64,000 nt of DNA from positions 62,001 to 126,000 of the forward strand of contig JADKGC010000007.1 of NCBI GenBank assembly GCA_016717205.1, read 5' to 3'. This document shows, piece after piece, positions 16,384 to 24,648 of this stretch. Origin of the DNA: Candidatus Flexifilum breve (lineage in GTDB: Bacteria; Chloroflexota; Anaerolineae; Aggregatilineales; Phototrophicaceae). The notes under the pieces were generated by a model. It had not been told where the DNA came from. It ran no database searches and worked only from the letters and a program-made list of their open reading frames with translations. Position 1 is the stretch's first letter. Each line of letters opens with the position of its first letter. A program made the position numbers and the translations under genes.

Positions 16384-17795
16384 CGCGTCGCTTGCTCTTT
16401 GCTGCTCTTCTCTTGACTTTGTTGGTCACGGCCTCTGGCCTGACCGCGCAAGAGACGCCGCAAACCACCAATGTCACCATCCACGTCGTTCAGCGTGGCG
16501 AAAACCTGTTTCGCATCGCGCTTGAATATGGTACGACCGTCGACGTCCTGACTCAACTGAATGGCATCACGCTGGCCGATAGCATCGCTGTCGGTCAGCG
16601 TTTGCTTGTGCCCACCAGCACGACCGGCAGCGCGCAGGCGCATGTGGTGCAACCGGGCGAAACGCTGGCCAGCATCGCCGCGCTCTACGGTATCACTCCC
16701 GAGGCGCTCGCCGCCGAGAACAGCATCACCGATCAGACAGGTTTCTACGTCGGCCTCGGCCTCATCATCGCCGCCGCCGAGCCACCCGTGGAGCCCGCGC
16801 CCGCGGTTGCGTCCACGCCGCTGATTCACACCGTCCTATCCGGCGAAACCTTATTTCGCATCGCGACGCAGTACGGCACGACCGTCAACGAGCTGGCGAC
16901 CGCCAACGGCATCGCCGATCCAGAGACGATCTACGCGGGCCAGCAGCTCATTATCCCCGGCTTTGAATCGCCGGAACTGGCGCTCGATTTGCCCGCGCCG
17001 CTTACCAGCTTTGATGTCTTCCCGCTCGTCTTGACCGAAGGCCAGACCGGGCGCATTCGCTTGACGACCAGCGGCGGGGTAACGGTGAGCGGTATGCTGC
17101 TCGACCGGGCGCTCCGGGATGGAGCAGAGCAGGATAACACCCGCCACACGCTTTTGGTCGGCGTTCCCGTGGGCACGGCGCCGGGTATTTATCCGCTTTC
17201 GCTCACCTTGACTGACAGTGCTGGCGTGCAGACGGCTTTCAGCACCAACGTGCAGGTGATCGGCGGCGGCTATTGGCAGGAATACATCACTGTGCTGGCG
17301 GATCGCCTCGATTTGCTCGATCCGGCGGTCAATGATGCCGAGATTCAACTCCTCACCAACGCCATGAGCGGTTTCACGCCGACGCGCTATTTCGACGCGC
17401 CGATGGGCTTGCCCGCCGCTGCGCCGCTCTCGTCACACTTCGGCAATCTGCGCTCGTATAACGGCGGCATCTTTCAGACCATACATATCGGTACCGACTT
17501 CTCGGCGGCGCCGGGTGCGCCGATTCTGGCGACCGCGTCCGGAACTGTCGTGCTCGCTGATGTGCTCAACGTGCGCGGCATGACCACCGTAATCGATCAC
17601 GGGTGGGGCGTGTATACCGTCTACTGCCATCAGTCCGATCGCTATGTCGGTTTGGGCGATACCGTCGCCGCCGGGCAGGTGATTGGCGCGGTCGGCAGCA
17701 CCGGACGCGTCTCCGGTGCCCATCTCCATTGGGAGGTGTGGGTGAATGGCGTCCCCGTCGATGCGATGCAGTGGGTTCAGCAGTCCTTTTCATGA
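16380..17795 (+). CDS. LysM and M23 (LytM-like) peptidoglycan endopeptidase
   Basis: 471 residues. Signal peptide (LLFAALLLTLLVTASGLTAQ), three LysM domains (about 33-77, 85-128, 147-192), a beta-rich middle domain (about 205-300) and a C-terminal M23 domain from about 355. The M23 zinc motif is complete: HIGTDF near 370-375 and HLHWEV near 447-452, with HQSD in between. It should cut peptide crosslinks in the cell wall, or, if anchored by LysM, act in cell-wall remodelling. Both ends overlap neighbours by 4 bases. Confidence 0.92.
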   Translation: MTRRLLFAALLLTLLVTASGLTAQETPQTTNVTIHVVQRGENLFRIALEYGTTVDVLTQLNGITLADSIAVGQRLLVPTSTTGSAQAHVVQPGETLASIAALYGITPEALAAENSITDQTGFYVGLGLIIAAAEPPVEPAPAVASTPLIHTVLSGETLFRIATQYGTTVNELATANGIADPETIYAGQQLIIPGFESPELALDLPAPLTSFDVFPLVLTEGQTGRIRLTTSGGVTVSGMLLDRALRDGAEQDNTRHTLLVGVPVGTAPGIYPLSLTLTDSAGVQTAFSTNVQVIGGGYWQEYITVLADRLDLLDPAVNDAEIQLLTNAMSGFTPTRYFDAPMGLPAAAPLSSHFGNLRSYNGGIFQTIHIGTDFSAAPGAPILATASGTVVLADVLNVRGMTTVIDHGWGVYTVYCHQSDRYVGLGDTVAAGQVIGAVGSTGRVSGAHLHWEVWVNGVPVDAMQWVQQSFS

Positions 17796-20020
17796 TGAAA
17801 CGTCTCGGGTTTCGCGCGCGGTCTAATCCTGTCTGGTATCAACCCGGGCACGTTCGCCAGATCTACCGGCACGAACGCGGGGTGCTCTTGCAGTGTGAAA
17901 ACGGTTGGGTCGACCTCACGCTGCTTGCTCCCGATGCGGTGCGGGTGTGGTGGCGGCTCAGCGATGACCACGCGCCGCCGCGCTTTACCACTTTCCAGCC
18001 TGAACAGTGGCTGGCGGTCGAAAATGAGTTTTCCGATACCGAGGATAGCATCGAACTCAGCACGCGCTCGATGATCTGCCGAATCGCGCGCAAACCTTAT
18101 CGCCTGCGCGTAGAACTGCTGCCCGATCACCACACGGTGTGTCAGGATGCGAGCGGCATCGGCTGGCGCGAATCCGGCGAGATTGCGCTCAGCCTGAGTT
18201 TACATTCCGACGAACAGTGTTTTGGTCTAGGGGCGCGGGCGGCGCGCTTGAACCTGCGCGGCAGACGCTACAAGCTGTGGAATACCGACCCCGGCCCGCA
18301 GAAACGCGATGTCGACCCCGTGCCGTTTTCGCTTCCGTTCTATCTGGGCGTGCATGCGCATGGTTCCTACGGCGTCCTGTGGGACAACCCGCAGCGCGGC
18401 CAAGTCGATTTGACGGGCAGCGAGCTTGTGTTTGAGGCGGATGGCGGCGATCTGCACTACACCATCATGGTGGGCGCGGATGCCACGCTCGTCGAGCGGC
18501 GCTATAACGAACTGCTCGGGCGCTTCGATCAGCCGCCGCTGTGGGCGCTCGGCTATGGCCATCTCGTCACAGCGGAAACCCTCCCGCAGCTGCTCGCCCC
18601 TAATCAGCGTGTGCCGACCAGCGTCGTGTATCTGACCGGGGATGTCCAGCAGCAGACCATCCAGCAGTTTCATCGCAGCGGCGTCAAAGTGATCGCCTCA
18701 CTCTCGCCCGCCATTCCCCTCAACGATGGCCTGCCAGCCCTGCGGCTGACTGATGATCGCTTGTACTCGCCGAATGGGGTGACGATCATTCCGGACTTCA
18801 CCGATCCCGTGGCGCAGTTGGGGTGGAGCAATCGCCTCGCCACGCTCATCCGCGTGGGCATTGACGGGTTTGCGCTCGAAGGTGCGGAGCCGACGATCCT
18901 GAACGCGTCGGGCAAACCCATCCCTTTGCCGGAAGACTTGCTGCACGCGAACGGTCAACCGCACGCCGACCAGCACAATCTCTTCAGCGGCTTGATGGCG
19001 CAGGCGTCGGTCGCTGCGTTTGGATCGGAGCACCGCCCGCTGATCACGACGCGCTCCGGCGGTCTCAATACGCCGCGCTCCGTCTTCGTGCGCGTCGGTG
19101 GCGGCCTGCCGACATGGGACAACCTGAAGATGTCTATCGGCCAGATCATCAACCTCAGTTTGTCCGGTGTGATGCTCGCGGGCGTGGAAGTGGGCGGTGA
19201 TCCGGAACTCTATACACGCTGGCTGCAGGCCATGCTGTTGGTGCCGCAGGTGTGCGGCAGTGGATCGCCGTGGACCTTTGGACAGCCGTATGAGCTGATC
19301 AATCGGCTCACGCTTGAACTGCGCGCTCGGTTGCTCCCGTATCTATATTCGGTGATCGCCTACAGCCGCCAGTACTCGACGCCCGTGATTCGCCCGCTGT
19401 TCATGTGCGATCCCGGCGTGCGTAACGTCGATGATTGCTACCTCGTTGGCGACATCCTCGTCGCGCCCGTCGTTGAAAAGGGCGCGGTGACGCGTTCCGT
19501 GACGCTCCCCAAGGGGTTGTGGTACGACTACTGGTCGAATGAACCCGTGCGCGGCGGTTCGACCTTTGCAGTCACCGCGCCGCTGGAACGCCTGCCGCTC
19601 TTCATTCGCGGCGGCACGATTCTTCCCATGATCTCGCCTGAACCGGATACGTTGCATCTGCATGTGTTCCCCGGCAACGGGGAAAATGTCCACTATGAGG
19701 ACGCGGGCGATGGTCGTGACTTTGAGCTGGGCAATTACCGTTGGATTTACATGTCTTGTCTGTGGGAAGGCGGCGATGCCCGCTTTGTGATCACCCGGCG
19801 CAGTGCCGGGCGCTTTGAACCGCCGTACAAGCGCATTCGCATCGAAGTTGCGGGCATGCAAAGCGAACCGTCTGAGGTCAAGCTGGATCGGCAGCGCGCG
19901 CCCGTATGGTACTACGATGGCGGCGTGCTCGAAGTCAACGCCGAAGAAACCGTCAATCGCATCGAAATCACCCGCACGCTGCTCCCCAACGAGCCCACGC
20001 TTCAACGCCGCCCGCGGTGA
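17792..20020 (+). CDS. GH31 family protein with substituted catalytic residues
   Basis: 742 residues from the ATG at 17792 (MMKRLGFRARS), which overlaps the M23 stop by 4 bases; the longer upstream frame only reads through the M23 gene. The N-terminal beta-sandwich (QCFGLGARAARLNLRGRRYKLWNTDP, YGVLWDN), the barrel and the C-terminal beta domains (LVGDILVAPVVEKGAVTRSV, LPLFIRGGTILP) are those of family 31 glucosidases. However, the nucleophile motif (normally W.DMNEP) reads ALEGAEP with E363, and the acid/base GDN reads GGG at 436-438. There is no signal peptide. Possibly a sugar-binding or non-catalytic homologue, or an altered mechanism. Confidence 0.85.
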   Translation: MMKRLGFRARSNPVWYQPGHVRQIYRHERGVLLQCENGWVDLTLLAPDAVRVWWRLSDDHAPPRFTTFQPEQWLAVENEFSDTEDSIELSTRSMICRIARKPYRLRVELLPDHHTVCQDASGIGWRESGEIALSLSLHSDEQCFGLGARAARLNLRGRRYKLWNTDPGPQKRDVDPVPFSLPFYLGVHAHGSYGVLWDNPQRGQVDLTGSELVFEADGGDLHYTIMVGADATLVERRYNELLGRFDQPPLWALGYGHLVTAETLPQLLAPNQRVPTSVVYLTGDVQQQTIQQFHRSGVKVIASLSPAIPLNDGLPALRLTDDRLYSPNGVTIIPDFTDPVAQLGWSNRLATLIRVGIDGFALEGAEPTILNASGKPIPLPEDLLHANGQPHADQHNLFSGLMAQASVAAFGSEHRPLITTRSGGLNTPRSVFVRVGGGLPTWDNLKMSIGQIINLSLSGVMLAGVEVGGDPELYTRWLQAMLLVPQVCGSGSPWTFGQPYELINRLTLELRARLLPYLYSVIAYSRQYSTPVIRPLFMCDPGVRNVDDCYLVGDILVAPVVEKGAVTRSVTLPKGLWYDYWSNEPVRGGSTFAVTAPLERLPLFIRGGTILPMISPEPDTLHLHVFPGNGENVHYEDAGDGRDFELGNYRWIYMSCLWEGGDARFVITRRSAGRFEPPYKRIRIEVAGMQSEPSEVKLDRQRAPVWYYDGGVLEVNAEETVNRIEITRTLLPNEPTLQRRPR

Positions 20021-20036
20021 TTACCTCTGCAGGTTT

Positions 20037-20070
20037 GTAGGGACGCAATTCATTGCGTCCGCTGCGCGTC
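20037..20070 (+). repeat. Family 2 palindromic repeat, copy 2
   Basis: GTAGGGACGCAATTCATTGC then GTCCGC, followed by a reversed outer part GCGCGTCCCCACG; 16 bases after the GH31-like stop. Confidence 0.75.
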
Positions 20071-20110
20071 CCCACGAAAACGACTTTGGTTTGATGAGCG
20101 CCCATCGGTC

Positions 20111-20142
20111 TCCCGTCCCCGAATTCGGGGTGGGGCTGGGTG
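20111..20142 (+). repeat. Family 1-like palindrome, copy 8 (degenerate)
   Basis: TCCCCGAATTCGGGG core with a decayed tail TGGGGCTGGG. This core type (CCGAATTCGG) recurs at 28805 and in the split copy at 59602. Confidence 0.5.
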
Positions 20143-20149
20143 GAAAATA

Positions 20150-20177
20150 AAAAGGACGCACCACGGTGCGTCCTTTT
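20150..20177. terminator. Bidirectional intrinsic terminator
   Basis: AAAAGGACGCACC (20150-20162) pairs perfectly with GGTGCGTCCTTTT (20165-20177). The A run and T run on the two sides serve the converging GH31-like gene and the minus-strand membrane protein gene. Confidence 0.85.
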
Positions 20178-20200
20178 CCGATTTGATTTGCCGACCTGCG

Positions 20201-21341
20201 TCACGTATACGCTTTGTCGAGCGCCTCAAAGTTCGTGAACAGGAAGTGATCGTGGTAGTAGTGGATCCACAGGAACGAGAGAATGCCTGTGTAATAGGCT
20301 GTGTCGAAGTGTAGGTTCGTCGACGCCCGCGCGCAGCACGTTCGACAGCGCGAACACGATGAAGAACACCACCAGGGACCCGACCAGCATAATCGTGCTC
20401 AGCAGGAATAACCCCTTTGAGTCCTTTGTCCGCTTGGCAAAACGCGCGACAATCGGGGCGTCCGTTTCCAGTTCACCCGACTTCTGCTTGAGTTTGACGA
20501 TGTAGAACGTCAGCGCGAGGTACTGGAACGAGTGCCACGTGTTAAGACCCTGGAACGCCGTGTCGAGGTTCGGCAGCGACGGGATGATGAAGGCGACAGT
20601 GACCGTTAGCAGCAGGAAGATTGTCTTCGGCCAGTTGAGGCGGTTCGTACGGAATTCCCACACCGTCTTGCCGAGGAAAAGCACCAGCGCGATCAGGAAA
20701 ATGCCTGTCATCAGCAGGAAGAACCACTGCGCTTGGAACAGCTTCGGAATCACCGTGGTCAGGTCGTTCACGCCGACCATGAAACCCTGCTCTCCCTGGC
20801 TGATCTTGTACGCCGCCCACGGGAACAGGCACGTCATGATCACGCCGTAGTCGATCATCCGCGACCAGAACTGAATCTTGGTATGACGGACGAACTTGGA
20901 TTCCTTGTGGGCATAGAGTTCGACCACGTAAATGATCTGGTGCAGCACGTGTGTCGCTGCCCAGAAGAAGAAGACGGTCAATAACAGCTCAATACTCAAA
21001 AAGGCCAGTGAGACTACGACGATGGGGATGATAATTGACGAACGGATGAGCATCGGGTAGCGGCGGTTGAAATCTTTGTCCAGACCCGTGCGCAGGAAGG
21101 TCGACATCATGTGCGGTCCACCAACCGCAATCGCCACAAACGCGTTGACCGCATTGCGGCTGACGTCATCCTGCACGCCGAACACATCGCGGAGCAGCAG
21201 ATACACCAGATAGGGCAGGGGGACAAAAATTACGCTGAAGGTGATGAACGCCAGATCCCAGTTGCGGCTGCGCAGCCACAAGCCTGACTGTTGGACGGTC
21301 TGAGACGGCGTTGTCGAGAAGCTTGCACTTGCAACGCTCAT
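20201..21341 (-). CDS. Polytopic membrane protein, unknown family, with a +1 frameshift near the C-terminus
   Basis: About 380 residues with roughly eight hydrophobic segments. Histidines recur near membrane borders: GGPHMMSTF, ATHVLHQI, NTWHSFQ, and in the restored C-terminus WIHYYHDHFLF. The pattern faintly recalls Brp/Blh-like or other histidine-rich membrane oxygenases, but I cannot assign it. The open frame ends at 20226 in an Arg/Leu/Pro-rich tail; dropping one base in 20313-20330 restores LHFDTAYYTGILSFLWIHYY and a TGA at 20201-20203. The start ATG at 21341 has an excellent AGGAGG. Confidence 0.7.
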
Positions 21342-21390
21342 AGGTATCCTCCTAATTACTTAGCGTACCTAAAGAATTCTAGCAAGCTTT

Positions 21391-21984
21391 TTAGGTTCTG
21401 TCACCTATTTCCTCGCGAATCACCACATGATGTTCACGACAGCGTGCCTCGTACACTTCTTGCGCGCCGACGAGGATGATCGGGTCGTCGTAGCGCGCGG
21501 GCCGCCCGTTGACGAGTCGCTGCGTGCGGGCGGCCGAGTCGCCGCACACCACGCAAATCGCGTGCAGTTTGGTGACTTCTTCGGCGCGGCACAGCAGTTC
21601 CGGCATCGAGCCGAAGCACTCGCCGCGAAAATCCATATCGAGCCCCGCGCAGATCACCCGCAAGCCACGATCGGCCAGTTCATCCACCATCGCGACAATC
21701 GACTCATCGAAGAACTGCACTTCGTCTATGGCAATAACGGTGGTGTCATGGTGGAGCAGGGGAATGATTTCGGCGGGCGCACTGATGGGCTGGGCTTCCA
21801 GGTTTTGCCCGCTGTGGCTGGTGACTTTTTCGACCGCAAAGCGGTTATCAATCAACGGCTTAAAGACCTGTACTTTTTGTTTGGCAATCACGGCGCGGCG
21901 TACACGGCGGATCAATTCCTCAGTTTTGCCGCAAAACATACTCCCGCAGATCACTTCAATGCGTCCGGATTTGTGAATCATCAA
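21391..21984 (-). CDS. tdk: Thymidine kinase
   Basis: Phosphorylates thymidine in the salvage pathway. 197 residues, type II (TK1-like). The P-loop is GSMFCGKT near the N-terminus, followed by the lasso-type region; the DEVQFFD Walker B segment, LDMDFRGECFG and the zinc-ribbon CVVCGD with a later CREHH fit the family. It is the last gene of a possible rplU-rpmA-rpmE-tdk run, although a hairpin separates it from rpmE. Confidence 0.95.
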   Translation of the reverse strand: MMIHKSGRIEVICGSMFCGKTEELIRRVRRAVIAKQKVQVFKPLIDNRFAVEKVTSHSGQNLEAQPISAPAEIIPLLHHDTTVIAIDEVQFFDESIVAMVDELADRGLRVICAGLDMDFRGECFGSMPELLCRAEEVTKLHAICVVCGDSAARTQRLVNGRPARYDDPIILVGAQEVYEARCREHHVVIREEIGDRT

Positions 21985-22005
21985 TCAACCTCACGGAGTC
22001 TATAC

Positions 22006-22050
22006 AAAAAGAAAGGCAGGCGCATCGTCAAATGCGGCCTGCCTTCAGGT
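22006..22050 (-). terminator. Intrinsic terminator after rpmE
   Basis: AAGGCAGGC (22013-22021) pairs with GCCTGCCTT (22037-22045). Read on the minus strand, the hairpin is followed by TTTCTTTTTG. Confidence 0.8.
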
Positions 22051-22065
22051 TTCATTTTGCGGAGC

Positions 22066-22536
22066 TTATTCCGCTGCGGTTTCCGATTTCGGAACGTCGA
22101 AGCCGCGCGCGCGCAGCGCCCGCTTCAGGTCCGAGAGAACCTTGCGGCCCACGCCGGGGATGCTCAGGAGGGCGTCATCGCCGCCTTCCAGCTTGGCCAG
22201 CGCGTCGCCCGCGGTCGCCACGCCGTTTTCCGTCAGCAGGTTGATCGTGCGCTTGTCGAGACCAATTTCCGACAGGTTGAGCGTCAGCGGCGTCTTGGCA
22301 GCGGCGCGATCTTCCACTTCCTGCTTGCGCGCATCGCGCACTTGCAGACGCTTCATGAAGCGGTCAACTTGACCTTCCGTATCGACGATACGCTGTTCGC
22401 CGGTGTAGAAGGGGTGGCACGCCGAGCAAATGTCCGTGCGAATTTCCGCCTGGCTGGCACCGGTGACCCAGGTGTTACCACACGCGCAGGTCACGCGAGC
22501 TTCCGGGAACCATGCCGGATGAAGTTTTTCTTTCAT
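22066..22536 (-). CDS. rpmE: Ribosomal protein L31 fused to an alpha-CTD-like helix-hairpin-helix domain
   Basis: 156 residues, about twice the usual 66-75 of L31. Residues 1-70 are a zinc-type L31: MKEKLHPAW, CACGN (C17, C19), CSACHPFYTG (C37, C40) and VDRFMKR. After a charged linker comes a domain (about 85-147) very like the C-terminal domain of RNA polymerase alpha: LSEIGLDKRTINLLTENGV, then the helix-hairpin-helix IPGVGRKVLSDLKRALRARG. The alpha-CTD binds DNA and regulators, so the fusion could tether or regulate the ribosome or be bifunctional (inference). The ATG start fits the L31 N-terminus. Confidence 0.9.
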   Translation of the reverse strand: MKEKLHPAWFPEARVTCACGNTWVTGASQAEIRTDICSACHPFYTGEQRIVDTEGQVDRFMKRLQVRDARKQEVEDRAAAKTPLTLNLSEIGLDKRTINLLTENGVATAGDALAKLEGGDDALLSIPGVGRKVLSDLKRALRARGFDVPKSETAAE

Positions 22537-22592
22537 CAGAGGGTGTCCTTAGGTTAACGCGCACGGTCTGTCCGTACGCTCTACGAAATCTA

Positions 22593-22613
22593 GATCGCCC
22601 CAGCGGGGCGATC
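22593..22613 (-). terminator. Perfect hairpin between rpmE and rpmA
   Basis: GATCGCCCC (22593-22601) / GGGGCGATC (22605-22613) with a 3-base loop. There is no good T run, so attenuation or mRNA processing between the two ribosomal protein genes is as likely as termination. Confidence 0.5.
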
Positions 22614-22628
22614 CTTACGTGCTGGGTT

Positions 22629-22925
22629 TTACTGAACGACCGCTTCCGTCTTGGGCGGATTCGGGTTCACGGTGTAGATGCTGATCTTCTTACGGCCCGT
22701 CTTGCCGGGAATCGTTTCGAAGTACACATAGCCTTCGATCTTGGCGTGGATCGTGTGATCCTTGCCCATGAAGACGTTTTCGCCGAGGTGGAACTGCGTC
22801 CCGCGCTGGCGCACGATAATCGTGCCGGGCTGAACGAGCTGACCGCCGAAACGCTTCACGCCGAGGCGCTGCGAATTACTGTCACGACCGTTGCGGCTGC
22901 TGCCGCCACCTTTTTTATGTGCCAT
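22629..22925 (-). CDS. rpmA: 50S ribosomal protein L27
   Basis: 98 residues beginning MAHKKGGGSSRNGRDSNSQR, the family's typical N-terminus that reaches the peptidyl-transferase centre, with GVKRFGGQLV and GTIIVRQRGT. No N-terminal processing extension like that of Firmicutes. Eighteen bases after the rplU stop, the usual rplU-rpmA pair. Confidence 0.98.
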   Translation of the reverse strand: MAHKKGGGSSRNGRDSNSQRLGVKRFGGQLVQPGTIIVRQRGTQFHLGENVFMGKDHTIHAKIEGYVYFETIPGKTGRKKISIYTVNPNPPKTEAVVQ

Positions 22926-22943
22926 TTTTTAGTTAACCTCGAC

Positions 22944-23258
22944 CTAAACCGTAATCTCATCAATGCGGAGACGGGTATAGTACTGGCGATGACCGCGCTT
23001 ACGGCGGTACTTGGTGCGGTGACGATACTTGAAGACGATGATCTTCGCCGCGCGATACTGCGCTACGACGGTCGCCGTGACGCTGGCGCCCGCCACTGTC
23101 GGCATCCCGACCTGCGTATTATCGCCATCGCCAATCAACAGGACTTCGTTCAGGACGATTTTCTCGTCGACGTTATTCGGCAGGCGTTCAACATCAATGA
23201 CCGTGCCGGGTTCTGCGCGGTATTGTTTGCCGCCAGAGGTACGAACAATTGCATACAT
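22944..23258 (-). CDS. rplU: 50S ribosomal protein L21
   Basis: 104 residues from the ATG at 23258 (MYAIVRTSGGKQYRAEPG), the standard L21 start, with GGAG about 12 bases upstream; the longer frame to 23309 adds 17 residues not seen in L21. The C-terminal KYRHRTKYRRKRGHRQYYT is characteristic. First gene of the ribosomal pair, with rpmA following at 18 bases. Confidence 0.97.
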   Translation of the reverse strand: MYAIVRTSGGKQYRAEPGTVIDVERLPNNVDEKIVLNEVLLIGDGDNTQVGMPTVAGASVTATVVAQYRAAKIIVFKYRHRTKYRRKRGHRQYYTRLRIDEITV

Positions 23259-23378
23259 GCGCGAGACTCCAATTTCGCTTACCGCCGCATCCGCCACCGG
23301 GTAGCGCAATACGGGGAAAATTGGCTAACAGAACGGGTATTGTATCGGTGCACGCGGCGAACGTCAATCCTGAGGTAA

Positions 23379-23495
23379 GCCGTTAGCGCTGAGCCATTAG
23401 CCATTAGCAAAAGAAAAGCTCAGTTTGCCTATAGAAACAGTGGCGAGCTGCGCCTTGGCTCTTGAGCTAATAGCTGACTGCTAACGGCTAATGGC
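23379..23495. repeat. Heptamer-phased inverted repeat, locus B
   Basis: Left array GCCGTTA-GCGCTGA-GCCATTA-GCCATTA-GC (23379-23408). The right array (23466-23495) reads, on the other strand, GCCATTA-GCCGTTA-GCAGTCA-GCTATTA-GC. Units differ in sequence but keep 7-base phase. It runs up to the queA stop codon. Confidence 0.9.
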
Positions 23496-24574
23496 TACTC
23501 AATGAACATTGCATCCCCGAACGAGAAGAACCGATAGCCTTCGCGCTTGGCTGTTTCGTAAGCGTTCATCACGTGCTCGCGCTCGGCAAACGAGCTGATC
23601 ATCATCAACAAGCTCGATTTGGGCAGGTGAAAGTTCGTGACCATCGCGTCGACCACGCGCCAGCGGTAGCCGGGGTAGATGAACAAATTCGTATCCTGCT
23701 TGAACGCCGTCACCGGACGCCACGGGCACGCGTTCGGCGTGATCTCTGGGTGGGCGGGATCGCCGCCTTCGCTCAGAATTCCGGCTGTTTCCAGTGCGCG
23801 CACTGCGGTTGTGCCCACAGCGATGATACGCCCACCTGCCAGCTTCGCCTCGTTGATCACACGCGCTTCGTCCGCCGTCAGCATGGCCAGTTCACTGTGA
23901 ATGTGGTGATCGCGGATGTCTTCAGCTTTCACAGGCTGGAACGTCCCTAAGCCGATATGCAGCGTCACATGCGCGAAGATCGCGCCCTTGTTGCGCAGCG
24001 CCAGCAGTAGATCCGGCGTGAAGTGCAGACCCGCAGTCGGCGCGGCGGCGGAGCCTTCCTGTCGACTGTAGACCGTCTGGTAGCGCTCCGGATCGATCAG
24101 GGGCGCATGGATGTAGGGCGGCAGCGGCATCTCGCCCATGTTATCCAGCCGACTGTTAATGGGTTCATTGAACTCAATAATTCGCTCAGCTTCTTCCAGC
24201 ATCTCGACGGCGGTCGCCGTCAGCCCGGTGTTGCCAAACAGCAGCTTGGTACCGGGGAGGATGCGCCGCCCGCCAACCAGCACGTGCCAGCGTACATCGG
24301 TCATTTGCCGCAGCAGCAGCACTTCGACCGCGCCGCCCGTGTCGGCTTTGGTGGCGTGCAGCCGCGCCGGGATCACGCGCGTCGTGTTCAGCACCAGCAC
24401 ATCGCCGGGGTTGATGTAATTCACAATGTTGCGAAAGACGTGGTGTTCCAGCGCACCTGTTTGCCGATTCAGCCGCATCAGGCGCGACGAATCGCGCGGC
24501 TCGGCGGGCGTCTGCGCAATGAACGACTCCGGCAGTTCATAATCAAAGTCAGCTAGCTTCATGGACGTACTCAT
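23495..24574 (-). CDS. queA: S-adenosylmethionine:tRNA ribosyltransferase-isomerase
   Basis: Makes epoxyqueuosine in tRNA from preQ1 and SAM. 359 residues with the family's MKLADFDYELPESFIAQTPAEPRD opening, LVLNTTRVIPARL, the TVYSRQEGSAAAPTAGLHFT segment, HVTLHIGLGTFQPV, and the C-terminal TNFHLPKSSLLMM. The ATG at 24574 gives four extra residues before the usual MKLADFDY; a start at 24562 is equally possible. No other queuosine gene is in the window. Confidence 0.96.
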   Translation of the reverse strand: MSTSMKLADFDYELPESFIAQTPAEPRDSSRLMRLNRQTGALEHHVFRNIVNYINPGDVLVLNTTRVIPARLHATKADTGGAVEVLLLRQMTDVRWHVLVGGRRILPGTKLLFGNTGLTATAVEMLEEAERIIEFNEPINSRLDNMGEMPLPPYIHAPLIDPERYQTVYSRQEGSAAAPTAGLHFTPDLLLALRNKGAIFAHVTLHIGLGTFQPVKAEDIRDHHIHSELAMLTADEARVINEAKLAGGRIIAVGTTAVRALETAGILSEGGDPAHPEITPNACPWRPVTAFKQDTNLFIYPGYRWRVVDAMVTNFHLPKSSLLMMISSFAEREHVMNAYETAKREGYRFFSFGDAMFIE

Positions 24575-24607
24575 GTTCTGTTGAATTGTGTCAATGTGGG
24601 TTTTGTA

Positions 24608-24640
24608 CCCCTCTCTGATCGGAGAGGGGCAGGGCAGGAG
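24608..24640 (+). repeat. Family 1 palindromic repeat, copy 9
   Basis: CCCCTCTCTGATCGGAGAGGGG stem-loop with tail GCAGGGCAGG; between queA's start and the ruvB stop at 24649. Confidence 0.8.
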
Positions 24641-24648
24641 TTCTTACC

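Noticed and set aside
17603..17791. Longer N-terminus for the GH31-like protein
   Set aside because: It overlaps the M23 catalytic domain in another frame and is Arg-rich; the ATG at 17792 is coupled to the M23 stop.
23379..23495. CRISPR array
   Set aside because: Units are 7 bases with no spacers, and the locus is an inverted pair rather than direct repeats; no cas genes are present.
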